A stretch of DNA of 64,000 nt from Afifella marina DSM 2698 (GCF_900102695.1 NZ_FMVW01000005.1:1-64000), one strand, 5' to 3'; positions 28,126-39,800 are shown, counted from the stretch's first letter. A program made the numbers and translations. The notes: a model not told the origin generated them from the sequence alone.

Positions 28126-29226
28126 CTAAAGCGCCAAGGCGGAGGCGAGCACGGCCCCCACGTAAAGCACAAGGATTCCCACTGTTTCGAAACCCACATT
28201 GGCGAAGCCGTAGCGCTCGCGCCGGATGAGACCGAGGAGGAGCACGGCGGTCATGGCGATGCCGACCAGTGCCCAGAATTGCGTCGAGGGATCGATGGCG
28301 TTGTAGATGGAGCCGTCGCGGTAGGCGACGTCGGCAGCCGACAGGAACAGAACGTCGAACGTGTTGCCCCCGATGATGCCGCCAAGGGCGAGTTGCAAGG
28401 CGCCCCGCCGCACCGCGGCGAGGGTGGTGACGAGCTCGGGCAGCGAGGTGACGGTCGCCGTCATCAAAGCGCCGACGACGCTGCCGCTGATGCCGGTCTT
28501 CTGGGCGATCGTCGTTCCGGTCTCCGCCACCACGTAGCCCGCAATGGCGACGACGATCACCATCCCCGCAAATGAAAGCGCCAGGTTGAGCGTGGAGCGG
28601 CCTTTCTCGTCTTCTTCCGGCACGTCGTGCCGGGTCTCGGCGGTATCGAAAGGCTTCCACATCGGCTGATCCCGGTCCTGGCGACCGAGCCTCAGACCAA
28701 AAATGTAGATTGCGATCAGGATGATGCTTGCCGGATGCACGCCGAAGACAGTGACCGGCGGGAGCACGCCCGCGATCATCGGAACGCTGAGGAGAAGGAT
28801 GAGCAGCGCCGATTGCGAGAGATTGGTTGGATCGGCGGCCGCGTGTTCCAGATTGGCCTTGCGATAGGCGATGTCGGCAAGAGCGAGGAAGGCGGTCTGC
28901 GCGGCGATGCCGCCGAGCGAATTGGCGTAAGCGAGATCGATGTTGCCGGTGGCGGCTGCCGTCACCGAGGTGACCGTGCCGGCCGCCGATGTCGTCGCCC
29001 CTAAAAGCACCGCCCCCGCGATCGCCTCGCCGAGCCCTGTGCGGTCGGCCAGAACGTCGGCGACGGAGGTGAGCTTCGTGCCAATAAAGGCGATGGTGGC
29101 CGCGGCTACGACGAAGAGCCCGAGCGCGAAAGACAGGGGAAGTTCTGGCAAGAAAAAGATCCGCTTTGTTTGCCTAGCCAACTGGAGAGGCAATGCCGGG
29201 TTCCAACTTTCGCAAATGCGCTTCAT
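28126..29226 (-). CDS. CaCA-family cation exchanger (Ca/Na-type)
   Basis: A 366-residue membrane protein with about ten hydrophobic segments and two inverted alpha-repeats, typical of the cation:cation antiporter superfamily. The repeats are LLGATTSAAGTVTSVTAAAT near residue 75 and MTATVTSLPELVTTLAAV in the second half, the latter with the exchanger Glu. A cytoplasmic loop lies between the halves. It might move Ca2+ out against Na+ or H+. The first repeat lacks the usual acidic residue (SAAGT where PE is normal), which may mean altered transport. The start may lie later than ATG 29226. Confidence 0.8.
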   Translation of the reverse strand: MKRICESWNPALPLQLARQTKRIFFLPELPLSFALGLFVVAAATIAFIGTKLTSVADVLADRTGLGEAIAGAVLLGATTSAAGTVTSVTAAATGNIDLAYANSLGGIAAQTAFLALADIAYRKANLEHAAADPTNLSQSALLILLLSVPMIAGVLPPVTVFGVHPASIILIAIYIFGLRLGRQDRDQPMWKPFDTAETRHDVPEEDEKGRSTLNLALSFAGMVIVVAIAGYVVAETGTTIAQKTGISGSVVGALMTATVTSLPELVTTLAAVRRGALQLALGGIIGGNTFDVLFLSAADVAYRDGSIYNAIDPSTQFWALVGIAMTAVLLLGLIRRERYGFANVGFETVGILVLYVGAVLASALAL

Positions 29227-29336
29227 CGGCGTCGCGATTTTGCTTCATGCTTGCGAATCGCCGCCCACCGCGCTTGGAAGGCGTGTCCGGGACCGCTTAG
29301 GCTCGTTCAGCGGATTCAACGAAAGCCGAGGCTTGC

Positions 29337-31505
29337 TTGCCTGATACGTTTCCGCTCCAGGTGCTTCTCCCCTACGCCCTCGAGCGCAGTTACACCTATC
29401 TTGCCGACCGCCCGCTCGAACCCGGAACGATTGTCGTCGTGCCGCTCGGGCCCCGCGAGGTATTGGGTGTCGTCTGGGACGATGAGGCGCCGCAAACGCT
29501 CAATGCCGGGAAACTGAAGCCGATCGAAGCGGTCCTTCCGGCCTTACCGCTGCCGCATCCGCTGATGCGCCTGGTCGATTTCGTCGCCGATTACACATTG
29601 TCGCCGCCAGGCATGGTGTTGCGCATGGCGCTGCGCGTGACGGCGGCGCTCGCCCCGGAGAAGCCGGTTGCGGCCGTGCGCGTAACGGGGATGGCGCCGG
29701 ATCGGTCGACCGCCGCGCGCCAGCGCGTTCTCGATCTGGCGGGCGATGGTCTCGCCTGGTCGAAAAGCGGCCTTGCCACGGCGGCGGGCGTTTCTGCCTC
29801 AGTGGTCGACGGGCTCGTCAAACAGGGCGCGCTGGAGATGGTGCTTCTGCCGCCGCGCCCCGTCACACGCTCGCCGGTCCCCGATTTCGCGCCGCCGGAG
29901 CTCTCCGGTGCGCAGGCCGAGGCCGGCGCGCAATTGCGTGCGCTTGTGCGCGATGAGGCGTTTTCGGTCGCTCTCATCGACGGCGTGACCGGTGCCGGCA
30001 AGACCGAGGTGTTTTTCGAGGCCGCGGCGGAGGCCCTCGAAAAGGGCCGCCAGGTTTTGATTTTGATGCCGGAAATCGCCCTGACCTCGCAGGCGCTTGA
30101 ACGTTTCGCCGCTCGCTTCGGCTCGCCGCCGGCGGAATGGCATTCGGAGATGTCGCCGAAATTGCGCGAACGCGTCTGGCGCGGGGTTGCCGACGGGACG
30201 GTTCGCGCCGTCGTCGGGGCGCGCTCGGCGCTCTTTCTGCCGTTTTGCGAACTCGGCCTCGTCGTCGTCGATGAAGAGCATGACGGCGCCTACAAGCAGG
30301 AAGAGGGCGTCATCTACCATGCCCGCGACATGGCCGTCGCTTATGGCCATCTCGCGGGCTTCCCGGTGGTGCTGTCGTCGGCGACGCCGTCCGTCGAAAG
30401 TCGGGTCAACGCGCAGCGCGGGCGCTACCGTCACATCCATCTCGACCAGCGCTACAGCGGCGCGGGCCTGCCCGACGTCGACGTCGTCGATCTGCGCGAA
30501 GCTCCGCCGGAGCGCGGCCGCTCCTTGTCACCGAAGCTCGTCGAAGCCGTCCGGCAGACCCTGGCGCAGGGCCACCAGGCGCTTCTCTTCCTCAACCGTC
30601 GCGGTTACGCGCCCCTGACGCTCTGCCGCCATTGCGGCCACCGCTTCACCTGCCCGAATTGTTCGACATGGCTCGTCGAACATCGGTTTCGCGGCGTACT
30701 GGCCTGCCATCATTGCGGGCATGAAGAAAGGCGGCCCGAAGCCTGTCCGGCCTGCGGTGCCGAGGACAGTCTCGTCGCCTGCGGGCCCGGGGTAGAGCGG
30801 CTGCAGGAAGAGGCGCTCGATCTCTTTCCGGAGGCGAGGAGCCTCGTTTTATCGAGCGATCTCGCCGGCGGCGTGCAGCGGCTGCGGCTGGAACTCGCCG
30901 CCGTCGAAAAGGGCGAAGCCGACATCATCATCGGCACGCAGCTCGTCGCCAAAGGTCACAATTTCCCGAAACTTACGCTCGTCGGTGTCGTCGATGCCGA
31001 TCTTGGCCTGGCGCAGGGCGATCCGCGCGCGGCGGAGCGGACCTTCCAGCTTTTGACCCAGGTCGCGGGTCGGGCCGGACGGGCCGGCCAGTCCAGCCGG
31101 GCTTTCCTGCAGACCTGGCAGCCCGGCCATCCGGTCATGACGGCGCTGGCGGGTGGTCAGCCGGAGGCGTTCTTCGAGGCCGAGGTGGAAAGCCGGCGCC
31201 GGGGCGGCCTGCCGCCGTTTTCGCGCCTCGCCGGCATCATCGTCAGCGGGCCGGAGCGTGCCGCGGCGCAGGAGCATGCCCGGGCGATGGCGCGGTCCGC
31301 GCCGCGCGAAGAGGGGGTGGAGCTCTTGGGTCCGGCCGAAGCGCCGCTGGCGCTCATCCGCGGCCGCTATCGCTTCCGGCTTCTGGTCCGTGCGGCCTCT
31401 TCCAACCAGCTGCACCGCTGGCTGCGGGCCTGGCTCGCCGCGGCCCCGAAGGCCCGCGGCAACCTCAGGGTCGCCGTCGATGTCGACCCGCAGAGCTTCC
31501 TCTGA
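29337..31505 (+). CDS. priA: primosomal replication protein N' (PriA helicase)
   Basis: A 722-residue PriA, the DEAH-box helicase that restarts stalled replication forks. The N-terminal 3'BD region (PLQVLLPYALERSYTYLA) is followed by the helicase core with Walker A GVTGAGKTEVF and DEEH box VVVDEEHDGAYKQEEG. Eight zinc-binding cysteines lie in CRHC, CPNC, CHHC and CPAC, and helicase motifs V-VI are in GTQLVAKGHNFP and QVAGRAGRAG. The gene starts with TTG, giving MPDTFPLQ. It is rightward, divergent from the exchanger. Confidence 0.96.
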   Translation: MPDTFPLQVLLPYALERSYTYLADRPLEPGTIVVVPLGPREVLGVVWDDEAPQTLNAGKLKPIEAVLPALPLPHPLMRLVDFVADYTLSPPGMVLRMALRVTAALAPEKPVAAVRVTGMAPDRSTAARQRVLDLAGDGLAWSKSGLATAAGVSASVVDGLVKQGALEMVLLPPRPVTRSPVPDFAPPELSGAQAEAGAQLRALVRDEAFSVALIDGVTGAGKTEVFFEAAAEALEKGRQVLILMPEIALTSQALERFAARFGSPPAEWHSEMSPKLRERVWRGVADGTVRAVVGARSALFLPFCELGLVVVDEEHDGAYKQEEGVIYHARDMAVAYGHLAGFPVVLSSATPSVESRVNAQRGRYRHIHLDQRYSGAGLPDVDVVDLREAPPERGRSLSPKLVEAVRQTLAQGHQALLFLNRRGYAPLTLCRHCGHRFTCPNCSTWLVEHRFRGVLACHHCGHEERRPEACPACGAEDSLVACGPGVERLQEEALDLFPEARSLVLSSDLAGGVQRLRLELAAVEKGEADIIIGTQLVAKGHNFPKLTLVGVVDADLGLAQGDPRAAERTFQLLTQVAGRAGRAGQSSRAFLQTWQPGHPVMTALAGGQPEAFFEAEVESRRRGGLPPFSRLAGIIVSGPERAAAQEHARAMARSAPREEGVELLGPAEAPLALIRGRYRFRLLVRAASSNQLHRWLRAWLAAAPKARGNLRVAVDVDPQSFL

Positions 31506-31596
31506 GCTTCGTAGGACGTGGTCGTGCTTCGGTGCTCCGGCAAGATAACGATGATTTGAGGACTTGGGACGGCGCGTGCCTGCGGTTGCAGTTTCT

Positions 31597-32553
31597 TCAG
31601 AAGGTAACGGCCGCCTGTGCAGTCACGCCAAACATATCGACCGACCAGTCTTCGTCCTGAGCCGTGCCGCCGGCGGCAATGTTCTCGAAATGGGCGTTGC
31701 CGTCCGTCTCCATGTGCCAGTAGCGGCCGCCGAGACCGATCGTGAAGCTGTCGTTCAGCCGGTAATTGACCATTCCCTCAAGCTGGTAGCCCCAGCCGGT
31801 GCCCGTTTCGGGGATCGAACCGGCGAGGTCGGGGCGCAGGTGATGCGAATCGGCCCCGTCGAGATAGACATAGGGGAGGATTGCGCCCTCGGCGCTCACC
31901 AGGATGCGATCGCCGATAAGAGCATCGGCTTTCATGCCGATGCGTGCCGAGTGCCAGTCGTTCTCTTGCGAAATGACTTTTGCGCCGTCGGGAACATCGC
32001 CCGGCTGGCAGATCTCGAAAGCGGCTTCCTGCTGGCACCCATAGGCGTGCACCTGCTGGCGCAGCCAATTGTAGCCGGCAAACACGCCAAGACGTACGTT
32101 CGGCCGTTCAATGAGGTATTTGCCGCCGTCGATGGTGACGTAATAGACGTGGCCGTCGTCCTGATCGCTTTTCGTGCTCGAATAGTCCGGAAGGACCGGC
32201 GGGAAGTCCTCGTCCTGCAACGAGCCGCGCAGGCTCCAGCCGAGGCCGGCATTGCCCTTGGCGAAAATCCCATCATCGGTGATCTCGCCGAAGACTTCTC
32301 CGGCATGGGTATCGAGATCGTCGTAGGTCAGGCGGGAGAGCCTGATGTCTCCGGTCGAATCGTAGAGCGTCTTTTCGGTGTTGCCGGTCGCGTACCAATA
32401 TCTCGTGCCGAGCGTTGCGCTATAGGAGCAGTTGAGCGCACCAGATTTTGCGGAAACGCCGAAATCTGCCGCCAGCGCCCTGCCTTGAACAGCCGCGAGA
32501 CCCAATCCCAGAGCGCAAGCGAGTGTGATTTTTGTTGCTCGTCCAAAACGCAT
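31597..32553 (-). CDS. outer-membrane beta-barrel protein (possibly omptin-like)
   Basis: A 318-residue exported protein starting at an internal ATG (32553) followed by MRFGRATKITLACALGLGLA, a signal peptide, with cleavage near RALA. The mature chain alternates hydrophobic and polar residues with repeated aromatic-girdle segments (TLGTRYWYATGNTEKT, GLGGRYWHMETDG) and ends in Phe, as outer-membrane barrels do. The pattern recalls omptin-like barrels, but I could not confirm the His-Asp catalytic residues. Function is unknown. It is convergent with priA. Confidence 0.7.
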   Translation of the reverse strand: MRFGRATKITLACALGLGLAAVQGRALAADFGVSAKSGALNCSYSATLGTRYWYATGNTEKTLYDSTGDIRLSRLTYDDLDTHAGEVFGEITDDGIFAKGNAGLGWSLRGSLQDEDFPPVLPDYSSTKSDQDDGHVYYVTIDGGKYLIERPNVRLGVFAGYNWLRQQVHAYGCQQEAAFEICQPGDVPDGAKVISQENDWHSARIGMKADALIGDRILVSAEGAILPYVYLDGADSHHLRPDLAGSIPETGTGWGYQLEGMVNYRLNDSFTIGLGGRYWHMETDGNAHFENIAAGGTAQDEDWSVDMFGVTAQAAVTF

Positions 32554-32896
32554 TTGCCGCCCCCAGACTGCGTGTTGCGGTGACAAGCAATGCCGCGAAA
32601 GGTTAAAAGAAATGGTTAATCAATTCTCATGGCGGGGAATCGCCAAAATCGCCGTGTCCCGTGGTCGCCGGGGAGGCAAGCGCGCAGCGCTTTCGGCGAC
32701 TTCCGCGGAGGCAAACCTTTCGTAGGGGTGGCGGCGTTTGTCGGCCTCGGGGCCGCTCGCCGTGTTGCACCCCCCAAAACGCTGTGCTAAGGGGCCCCCG
32801 GCTTGGCATGAGGGGGGCCCCGGCCCCTCCACGGTTGTCTAAACCCACCTGCTTCCGGAGCAACGATCCGGAGCTCTAGCAAGAGATAGGAAACGC
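32554..32896. other. 343-bp region upstream of atpH
   Basis: Contains the leader of the barrel gene on the left and presumably the atp operon promoter on the right. Short frames on both strands resemble no protein family. No clear -35/-10 pair could be picked. Confidence 0.35.
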
Positions 32897-33457
32897 GTGG
32901 CGGACTCCTCCTCCCCTGTATCTGGCGTGGCTGATCGGTATGCGGCGGCTTTGTTTGAGCTGGCGCTGGAGGAATCGGCTCTCGAACAGGTCGAAGCCGA
33001 TCTCGATCGCTATTCGCAGATGCTCGACGAGAGTGCCGATTTCCGCAGGCTCGTCGAAAGCCCGGCTTTCTCCTCCGAGGATCAGCTCGGGGCGATGAAA
33101 GCGCTGAACGAACGCGCAGGCATTGCTAGCCTTGCGGCGAATTTCGTCGGCGTTCTGGCGCAGAACAGGCGGCTGTTCACGCTGCCCGGCGTCATTCGGT
33201 CGTTCAAGCGGCGCGCCGCGGAGCATCGCGGCGAAGCGACGGCCCATGTCACTGCGGCGCAGGCCTTGAGCGAGGAGCAAAAAAGCGCCCTGAAAGCGGC
33301 GCTGAAAGAGCGCCTCGGCAAGGATGCCAATCTCGATCTCAAGGTCGATCCTGCGATTCTTGGCGGCCTCGTCGTCAAGCTCGGTTCGCAGATGATTGAC
33401 ACCTCGCTCAGGACCAAGCTCAACATGATGAAATCACGTCTTAAAGAGGCCAGCTGA
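32897..33457 (+). CDS. atpH: F1F0 ATP synthase delta subunit
   Basis: A 186-residue subunit forming the peripheral stalk link between F1 alpha and F0 b. It starts with a GTG codon ([20 protein letters not shown] after decoding) and shows the family pattern of an N-terminal helical bundle and a C-terminal [15 protein letters not shown] strand region. It overlaps atpA by TGATG. The F0 genes atpB, atpE, atpF are not here, as is normal in alphaproteobacteria, where they form a separate operon. Confidence 0.95.
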   Translation: MADSSSPVSGVADRYAAALFELALEESALEQVEADLDRYSQMLDESADFRRLVESPAFSSEDQLGAMKALNERAGIASLAANFVGVLAQNRRLFTLPGVIRSFKRRAAEHRGEATAHVTAAQALSEEQKSALKAALKERLGKDANLDLKVDPAILGGLVVKLGSQMIDTSLRTKLNMMKSRLKEAS

Positions 33458-34989
33458 TGGATATTCGGGCCGCAGAGATCTCCTCGATCCTGAAGGAGCA
33501 GATCAAGAATTTCGGCAAGGAAGCCGAGGTCACCGAGGTTGGCCAGGTCCTGTCCGTCGGTGACGGCATCGCCCGCGTCTACGGCCTCGACAAGGTTCAG
33601 GCCGGTGAGATGGTCGAGTTCGACGGCGGCATTCGCGGCATGGCGTTGAACCTCGAAGAAGACAATGTCGGCGTCGTCATCTTCGGCTCCGACCGGGAGA
33701 TCAAGGAAGGCTCCACCGTCAAGCGGACAGGTGCCATCGTTGAAGTGCCGGTCGGCAAGGGCCTGCTCGGACGAGTCGTCGACGGTCTCGGCAATCCGAT
33801 CGACGGCAAGGGCCCGATCGATTCGACCGAGAAGCGCCGCGTCGACGTGAAAGCGCCGGGCATCATCCCGCGCAAATCGGTGCACGAGCCGATGTCGACT
33901 GGCCTCAAGGCTATCGACGCGCTCATCCCGATCGGCCGCGGCCAGCGCGAGCTCATCATCGGCGACCGCCAGACCGGCAAGTCGGCCATCATTCTCGATA
34001 CGATCCTCAACCAGAAGCCCGCCTGGGACCGCAAGGATGATGATCGGATCCTTTATTGCATCTACGTCGCCGTCGGTCAGAAACGTTCGACGGTCGCGCA
34101 GTTCGCCAAGACGCTCGAAGAGCGCGGCGCACTGGAATATTCCATCATCATCGCGGCGACAGCCTCCGATCCTGCTCCGATGCAGTATCTGGCGCCGTTC
34201 ACCGGCTGCGCGATGGGTGAGTTCTTCCGCGATAACGGCATGCACGCCCTGATCGCCTATGACGATCTCTCCAAGCAGGCCGTGTCTTATCGTCAGATGT
34301 CGCTGCTCCTTCGTCGTCCGCCAGGACGCGAGGCCTATCCGGGCGACGTCTTCTATCTGCATTCGCGGCTCCTGGAGCGCGCGGCGAAGATGAACGACGA
34401 TTACGGTTCTGGTTCCCTGACGGCTCTGCCGGTGATCGAAACGCAGGCGAATGACGTGTCGGCCTATATTCCGACCAACGTCATCTCCATTACCGACGGT
34501 CAGATCTTCCTGGAGACGGATCTCTTCTACCAGGGTATCCGTCCGGCGGTGAATGTCGGTCTGTCGGTGTCGCGTGTCGGTTCGGCGGCTCAGATCAAGG
34601 CGATGAAGCAGGTTGCCGGTTCGATTAAGGGCGAGCTTGCGCAGTACCGCGAAATGGCGGCATTCGCGCAGTTCGGTTCCGACCTCGACCGCGCCACGCA
34701 GCGTCTTCTCGATCGCGGTGCGCGTCTGACGGAGCTGTTGAAGCAGCCGCAGTTCTCGCCGCTCAAAACCGAGGAGCAGGTCGTCGTCATCTATGCAGGC
34801 GTCAACGGCTATCTGGACAAGATCAGGGTTGCGGACGTGCGTCCTTTCGAGGACGGGCTCCTGGTTCTGATGCGCAACGAGCACCAGGATGTGCTCGACC
34901 AGATCCGCACCGAGCAGCAGCTTTCGGACGAACTCCGTGAGAAGCTGACGGCGATCCTCGACAAATTCGCCAAGAATTTCGCGGCGTAA
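33457..34989 (+). CDS. atpA: ATP synthase alpha subunit
   Basis: A 510-residue non-catalytic nucleotide-binding subunit of F1. The P-loop is in [13 protein letters not shown] and the regulatory [16 protein letters not shown] and [13 protein letters not shown] segments are intact. The N-terminal barrel and C-terminal bundle give the normal length. Its ATG overlaps the atpH stop. It is followed by atpG 21 bp downstream. Confidence 0.98.
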   Translation: MDIRAAEISSILKEQIKNFGKEAEVTEVGQVLSVGDGIARVYGLDKVQAGEMVEFDGGIRGMALNLEEDNVGVVIFGSDREIKEGSTVKRTGAIVEVPVGKGLLGRVVDGLGNPIDGKGPIDSTEKRRVDVKAPGIIPRKSVHEPMSTGLKAIDALIPIGRGQRELIIGDRQTGKSAIILDTILNQKPAWDRKDDDRILYCIYVAVGQKRSTVAQFAKTLEERGALEYSIIIAATASDPAPMQYLAPFTGCAMGEFFRDNGMHALIAYDDLSKQAVSYRQMSLLLRRPPGREAYPGDVFYLHSRLLERAAKMNDDYGSGSLTALPVIETQANDVSAYIPTNVISITDGQIFLETDLFYQGIRPAVNVGLSVSRVGSAAQIKAMKQVAGSIKGELAQYREMAAFAQFGSDLDRATQRLLDRGARLTELLKQPQFSPLKTEEQVVVIYAGVNGYLDKIRVADVRPFEDGLLVLMRNEHQDVLDQIRTEQQLSDELREKLTAILDKFAKNFAA

Positions 34990-35010
34990 AGCTCTGAGGA
35001 GAAGCGGCTC

Positions 35011-35886
35011 ATGGCGAGCCTAAAGGACCTACGCAACCGAATCGCCTCGGTTAAGGCGACGCAGAAGATCACCAAGGCCATGCAAATGGTGGCCGCGGCG
35101 AAGCTGCGTAAAGCCCAAGAGGCGGCTGTCGCGGCCCGACCCTATGCGGAGCGCATGGAAAAGGTGCTCGCCAATATTGGGGCCTCGGTCGCCGGCAGCG
35201 AGAGCGCGCCGGCGCTCATCGCCGGAACGGGCAAGGACGACGTGCATCTGCTCGTCGTCTTTACCGCCGAGCGCGGTCTCGCCGGCGCTTTCAATGCCTC
35301 GATCGTCCGCAAGGCGCGCATGGATGCGCGTCGGCTCGTGGGCGAGGGCAAGACGGTCAAGCTCTTTCTTGTCGGCAAGAAGGGCAACGACATGATGCGC
35401 CGCGAGTTCGAGAAGGAAATCGTGGATCGCACAGACTTCCGCGGTGTGCGGCAGTTCGCTTTCAGCGATGCACTGGGCGTGGCGGACAAGCTCCTCAAAA
35501 TGTTCGATGAGGGCGTCTTCGACGTCGCGACGATCTATTATTCGCGGTTCGAATCGGTGATCACGCAGGTGCCGGTCGCTCAGCGGGTCATCCCCGTCGA
35601 TCTCGGAGATGTGGAGGAGGCGGACACTTCGCTGCATTACGAGTATGAGCCGGACGAGGAGACGATCCTCGCCGATCTGCTGCCGCGCAATCTCGCCGTG
35701 CAGATCTTCCGGGCTCTTCTGGAGAACGGTGCCTCCGAACAGGGCGCGCGCATGACGGCGATGGACAATGCGACGCGCAATGCCGGCGAAATGATCGACA
35801 AGCTGTCCCTGTCGTACAATCGTCAGCGGCAGGCCCAGATCACGACAGAGTTGATCGAAATCATCTCCGGTGCAGAATCGCTTTAA
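35011..35886 (+). CDS. atpG: ATP synthase gamma subunit
   Basis: A 291-residue rotor subunit connecting F1 to the c-ring. The N-terminal helix starts [20 protein letters not shown] and the C-terminal helix ends [20 protein letters not shown], both hallmarks of gamma. The Rossmann-like middle domain lies between. Standard length, in the classic order after atpA. Confidence 0.98.
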   Translation: MASLKDLRNRIASVKATQKITKAMQMVAAAKLRKAQEAAVAARPYAERMEKVLANIGASVAGSESAPALIAGTGKDDVHLLVVFTAERGLAGAFNASIVRKARMDARRLVGEGKTVKLFLVGKKGNDMMRREFEKEIVDRTDFRGVRQFAFSDALGVADKLLKMFDEGVFDVATIYYSRFESVITQVPVAQRVIPVDLGDVEEADTSLHYEYEPDEETILADLLPRNLAVQIFRALLENGASEQGARMTAMDNATRNAGEMIDKLSLSYNRQRQAQITTELIEIISGAESL

Positions 35887-35897
35887 CGCGCCGATGA

Positions 35898-37403
<1,506 letters not shown>

Positions 37404-37429
37404 CGCGGCTTTCAACCGGGGAGCCTTAA

Positions 37430-37840
37430 ATGGCCGAACCATTTCTATTCGATCTCGTCACGCCTTCTGCCCTCCTCATTTCGGAGGAGGTGCAGCAGGT
37501 CGTGGTGCCGGGGCAGGAGGGCTTCTTCACGATGCTGCGGCAGCACGCGCCGTTGATGACGACGCTGAAGCCCGGCTTCCTGGAAGTCTTGAAAACCAGT
37601 GGTGAGACACAGCGCATCTATGTGCGCGGCGGCTTCGCTGATGCGACGCCCGACAGCCTCACCATCCTCGCCGATTTTGCAGTGCCGGAGACGGAGCTCA
37701 ACGCCGATATCATCGACGAGCATATCCGTGAGGCCGAGGCGGAACTGGAAGCTGCGGCCGGCGATATGAGCAAGTATCCGGTGGCGCATAAACGCGTCTC
37801 CGATCTGCATGATGTGCGTCGCTGGATCATCCCGGCCTAG
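37430..37840 (+). CDS. atpC: ATP synthase epsilon subunit
   Basis: A 136-residue epsilon subunit with the N-terminal beta-sandwich (FDLVTPSALLISEEVQQVVV and PGQEGFFTMLRQHAPLMTTL) and a helical tail (EHIREAEAELEAAAGD). It couples rotation and inhibits wasteful hydrolysis. It ends the atpHAGDC operon. No clear terminator follows before the hpf leader. Confidence 0.97.
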   Translation: MAEPFLFDLVTPSALLISEEVQQVVVPGQEGFFTMLRQHAPLMTTLKPGFLEVLKTSGETQRIYVRGGFADATPDSLTILADFAVPETELNADIIDEHIREAEAELEAAAGDMSKYPVAHKRVSDLHDVRRWIIPA

Positions 37841-37985
37841 ACGCGTGATCGCGGCGATGCTGCGCCGCCAGAAGCAACAAGATTGACACGCTCGGGGGAG
37901 GCGCGTAACGCTCCGCGTGACCGCCTCTGCCGACGCTTGTATGCATCCGGGCCATTGAGCCCATTCAACTGGACCTTTCTTAGCG

Positions 37986-38585
37986 ATGGCATTGAAGATA
38001 TCCGGCAAAAACGTCGATATCGGCGAGGCTCTGCGATCTCGGATCGAAGAGACCGTCGAGGCAGCGGTGAAGAAGTATTTCGACGGAGGCTATGCTGGCC
38101 ACGTCGTGGTGGCCAAGAACGGCCGCAACTTCCACACCGATTGTTCCCTGCATCTCGATTCCGGGGCCGTCTTTGAGGCGAGCAGCACCAGCGCTGACGC
38201 CAATGACGGTTTCGATGCGGCGGCGGAGAGGCTCGAAAAGCGCCTCCGGCGATACAAGCGGCGCATCAAGGATCATAAGGGCAAGCCGAGCCACAAGCTT
38301 GCCGGGGCGGCGGCGAACGCCTTCATCATCGAACCCCCGGATGAAGAGGAAGAGATCGGCGAAGAATACGCGCCGGCGATCGTTGCTGAGACCACAACGG
38401 AGATCCGCCGCATGACGGTCAGCTCCGCGGTGTTGCAGCTCGATATGACAGACGCTCCGGTCGTCGTCTTCCGCAACCATTCCCACGGCGGTCTCAACGT
38501 CGTTTATCGTCGGCCCGATGGGCATTTCGGCTGGATCGATCCCGTGTTGAACGAGCCTTCCGAGCCGAACAGCGACGGAAGCTGA
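37986..38585 (+). CDS. hpf: ribosome hibernation promoting factor, long form
   Basis: A 199-residue long HPF. The N-terminal S30AE domain (residues ~2-100, MALKISGKNVDIGEALRSRI) binds the ribosome, and the C-terminal domain (~135-195, SSAVLQLDMTDAPVVVFRNH) is the dimerising part that forms 100S ribosomes. The short form lacks this tail. It is followed by ptsN, as in rpoN loci of rhizobia, but rpoN itself is not upstream here. About 140 bp separate it from atpC. Confidence 0.95.
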   Translation: MALKISGKNVDIGEALRSRIEETVEAAVKKYFDGGYAGHVVVAKNGRNFHTDCSLHLDSGAVFEASSTSADANDGFDAAAERLEKRLRRYKRRIKDHKGKPSHKLAGAAANAFIIEPPDEEEEIGEEYAPAIVAETTTEIRRMTVSSAVLQLDMTDAPVVVFRNHSHGGLNVVYRRPDGHFGWIDPVLNEPSEPNSDGS

Positions 38586-38628
38586 TCAGGGCGTGGTGCA
38601 CCCCGGCGATCAATCTTGGTGAATCCTC

Positions 38629-39099
38629 ATGGATCTTAGCGACCTCCTGAAGCCTGAAGCAGTGGTGCCGAACCTCAAGGCCGTCAGCAAGAAGCAGGTC
38701 ATTCAGGATCTCTGCGCCAAGGCCGCGCGCCTGACGGGTCTGTCGGAACGAGAATTGTTCGACACCATCCTGCAGCGTGAGCGGCTCGGTTCGACGGGGG
38801 TCGGGCAGGGCGTCGCCATTCCGCATGGCAAGCCCCGGCAGATCGACAAGATCACGGGCGTCTTCGCCCGGCTCTCGAAGCCGGTCGACTTCGAATCGCT
38901 CGATGATCAGCCTGTCGATCTCGTATTTCTGCTTTTGGCCCCGGAAGGGGCCGGGGCCGACCATCTGAAGGCGTTGGCCCGTATTGCCCGCGTGCTGCGG
39001 GACGGTCAGGTGGCCGCGAAACTCCGCGCCACCACCGATCCAGACGCGATCTATTCGCTTCTGGTCGATCGCAGCACGTCGTCCCAAAGCGCCGCCTGA
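38629..39099 (+). CDS. ptsN: nitrogen-PTS EIIA component
   Basis: A 156-residue EIIA-Ntr phosphocarrier, part of the regulatory PTS (PtsP-NPr-PtsN). The phosphorylated histidine is in GVAIPHGKPRQIDKI. Family blocks VFARLSKPVDFESLDDQPVD and VFLLLAPEGAGADHLKALAR are intact. It follows hpf after about 40 bp, likely one transcript, linking carbon/nitrogen status to ribosome hibernation control by location. Confidence 0.96.
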   Translation: MDLSDLLKPEAVVPNLKAVSKKQVIQDLCAKAARLTGLSERELFDTILQRERLGSTGVGQGVAIPHGKPRQIDKITGVFARLSKPVDFESLDDQPVDLVFLLLAPEGAGADHLKALARIARVLRDGQVAAKLRATTDPDAIYSLLVDRSTSSQSAA

Positions 39100-39145
39100 G
39101 AGCGGCGTTTCTAGGCGTCTAGCTTCGAGAGCTCACCGCGACGCG

Positions 39146-39400
39146 TCAGTGAACGCTGAGCGGTTCCAGGTCGTTGCTGCGGGCATTGGCAAGGGCTGCG
39201 GCACGCGAATCCGTCAACAGGATCGGCGTCCCGTCGGCCGTCAAGAGAGCCCAAAGCTCCAGCCCCGGGGCAAGTTCGGGGGCGGAGGGGAAGAGGCTCG
39301 CCACATCGTCCGACTTCACGGGCCGGACATAGGCGATTTCGCCGCCTCCGAACTGAGCGAATGCGGCAGTGTCTGCCTTATGCTGTTCGCAATCCGTCAT
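39146..39400 (-). CDS. DUF1150 family protein
   Basis: An 84-residue protein of the DUF1150 family. It shows the ELWALLTADGTPILLTDSRAAAL pattern (family core, DG-P-I-L-L-T-D-S). In many alphaproteobacteria DUF1150 genes lie beside a small heat-shock protein gene; here none is adjacent. The frame runs leftward, divergent from the tamA leader. Function unknown. Confidence 0.82.
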   Translation of the reverse strand: MTDCEQHKADTAAFAQFGGGEIAYVRPVKSDDVASLFPSAPELAPGLELWALLTADGTPILLTDSRAAALANARSNDLEPLSVH

Positions 39401-39800
39401 CTCGTACTCCTTTACGGCCGCCTGCGCGGCCGTGTCCTTCTTTGAAGCGACCTAAGCGGCCGGACCCGAAACGGCGTGCCGGACGCGATCAAGATATGGG
39501 AACGCGGCCGGCCTCCCACAAGAAGCACGCCGGCATGGGGTGAGGCTGGTGTCGGCACAATCCGCGGTCGCCGCTCTCCTTGGCGATTGTGAGAAAGTTA
39601 ATCATCTTGTTGATCTATAAGGACGGTTTGCACCCGGAGGGGGGTGCGGCGAATGGGTCACACTTCTTGAAAGCCTTCCGAGGATAGCTGTCGCCATCTT
39701 TCTGGATCGTCTAGTTTTCTTCGGCGTGGCGGGCGCGTGTGAGTTCGGGGTCGAGCGCAAAGTGCATGTCGGGAATACATATTTGAGGTGGCGCCCGCGG
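39401..39800. other. 400-bp intergenic region between DUF1150 and tamA
   Basis: Contains the divergent promoters of the DUF1150 gene and of tamA-tamB. A relatively AT-rich patch around 39590-39620 (TTGATCTATAAGG) may be a promoter, but the spacing to a -35 box is not convincing. Short frames here show no protein family. Confidence 0.4.

Noticed and set aside
33082-34884. 600-residue minus-strand frame opposite atpA
   Set aside because: Shadow of atpH/atpA; composition rich in Arg/His/Asp typical of antisense frames in GC-rich DNA.
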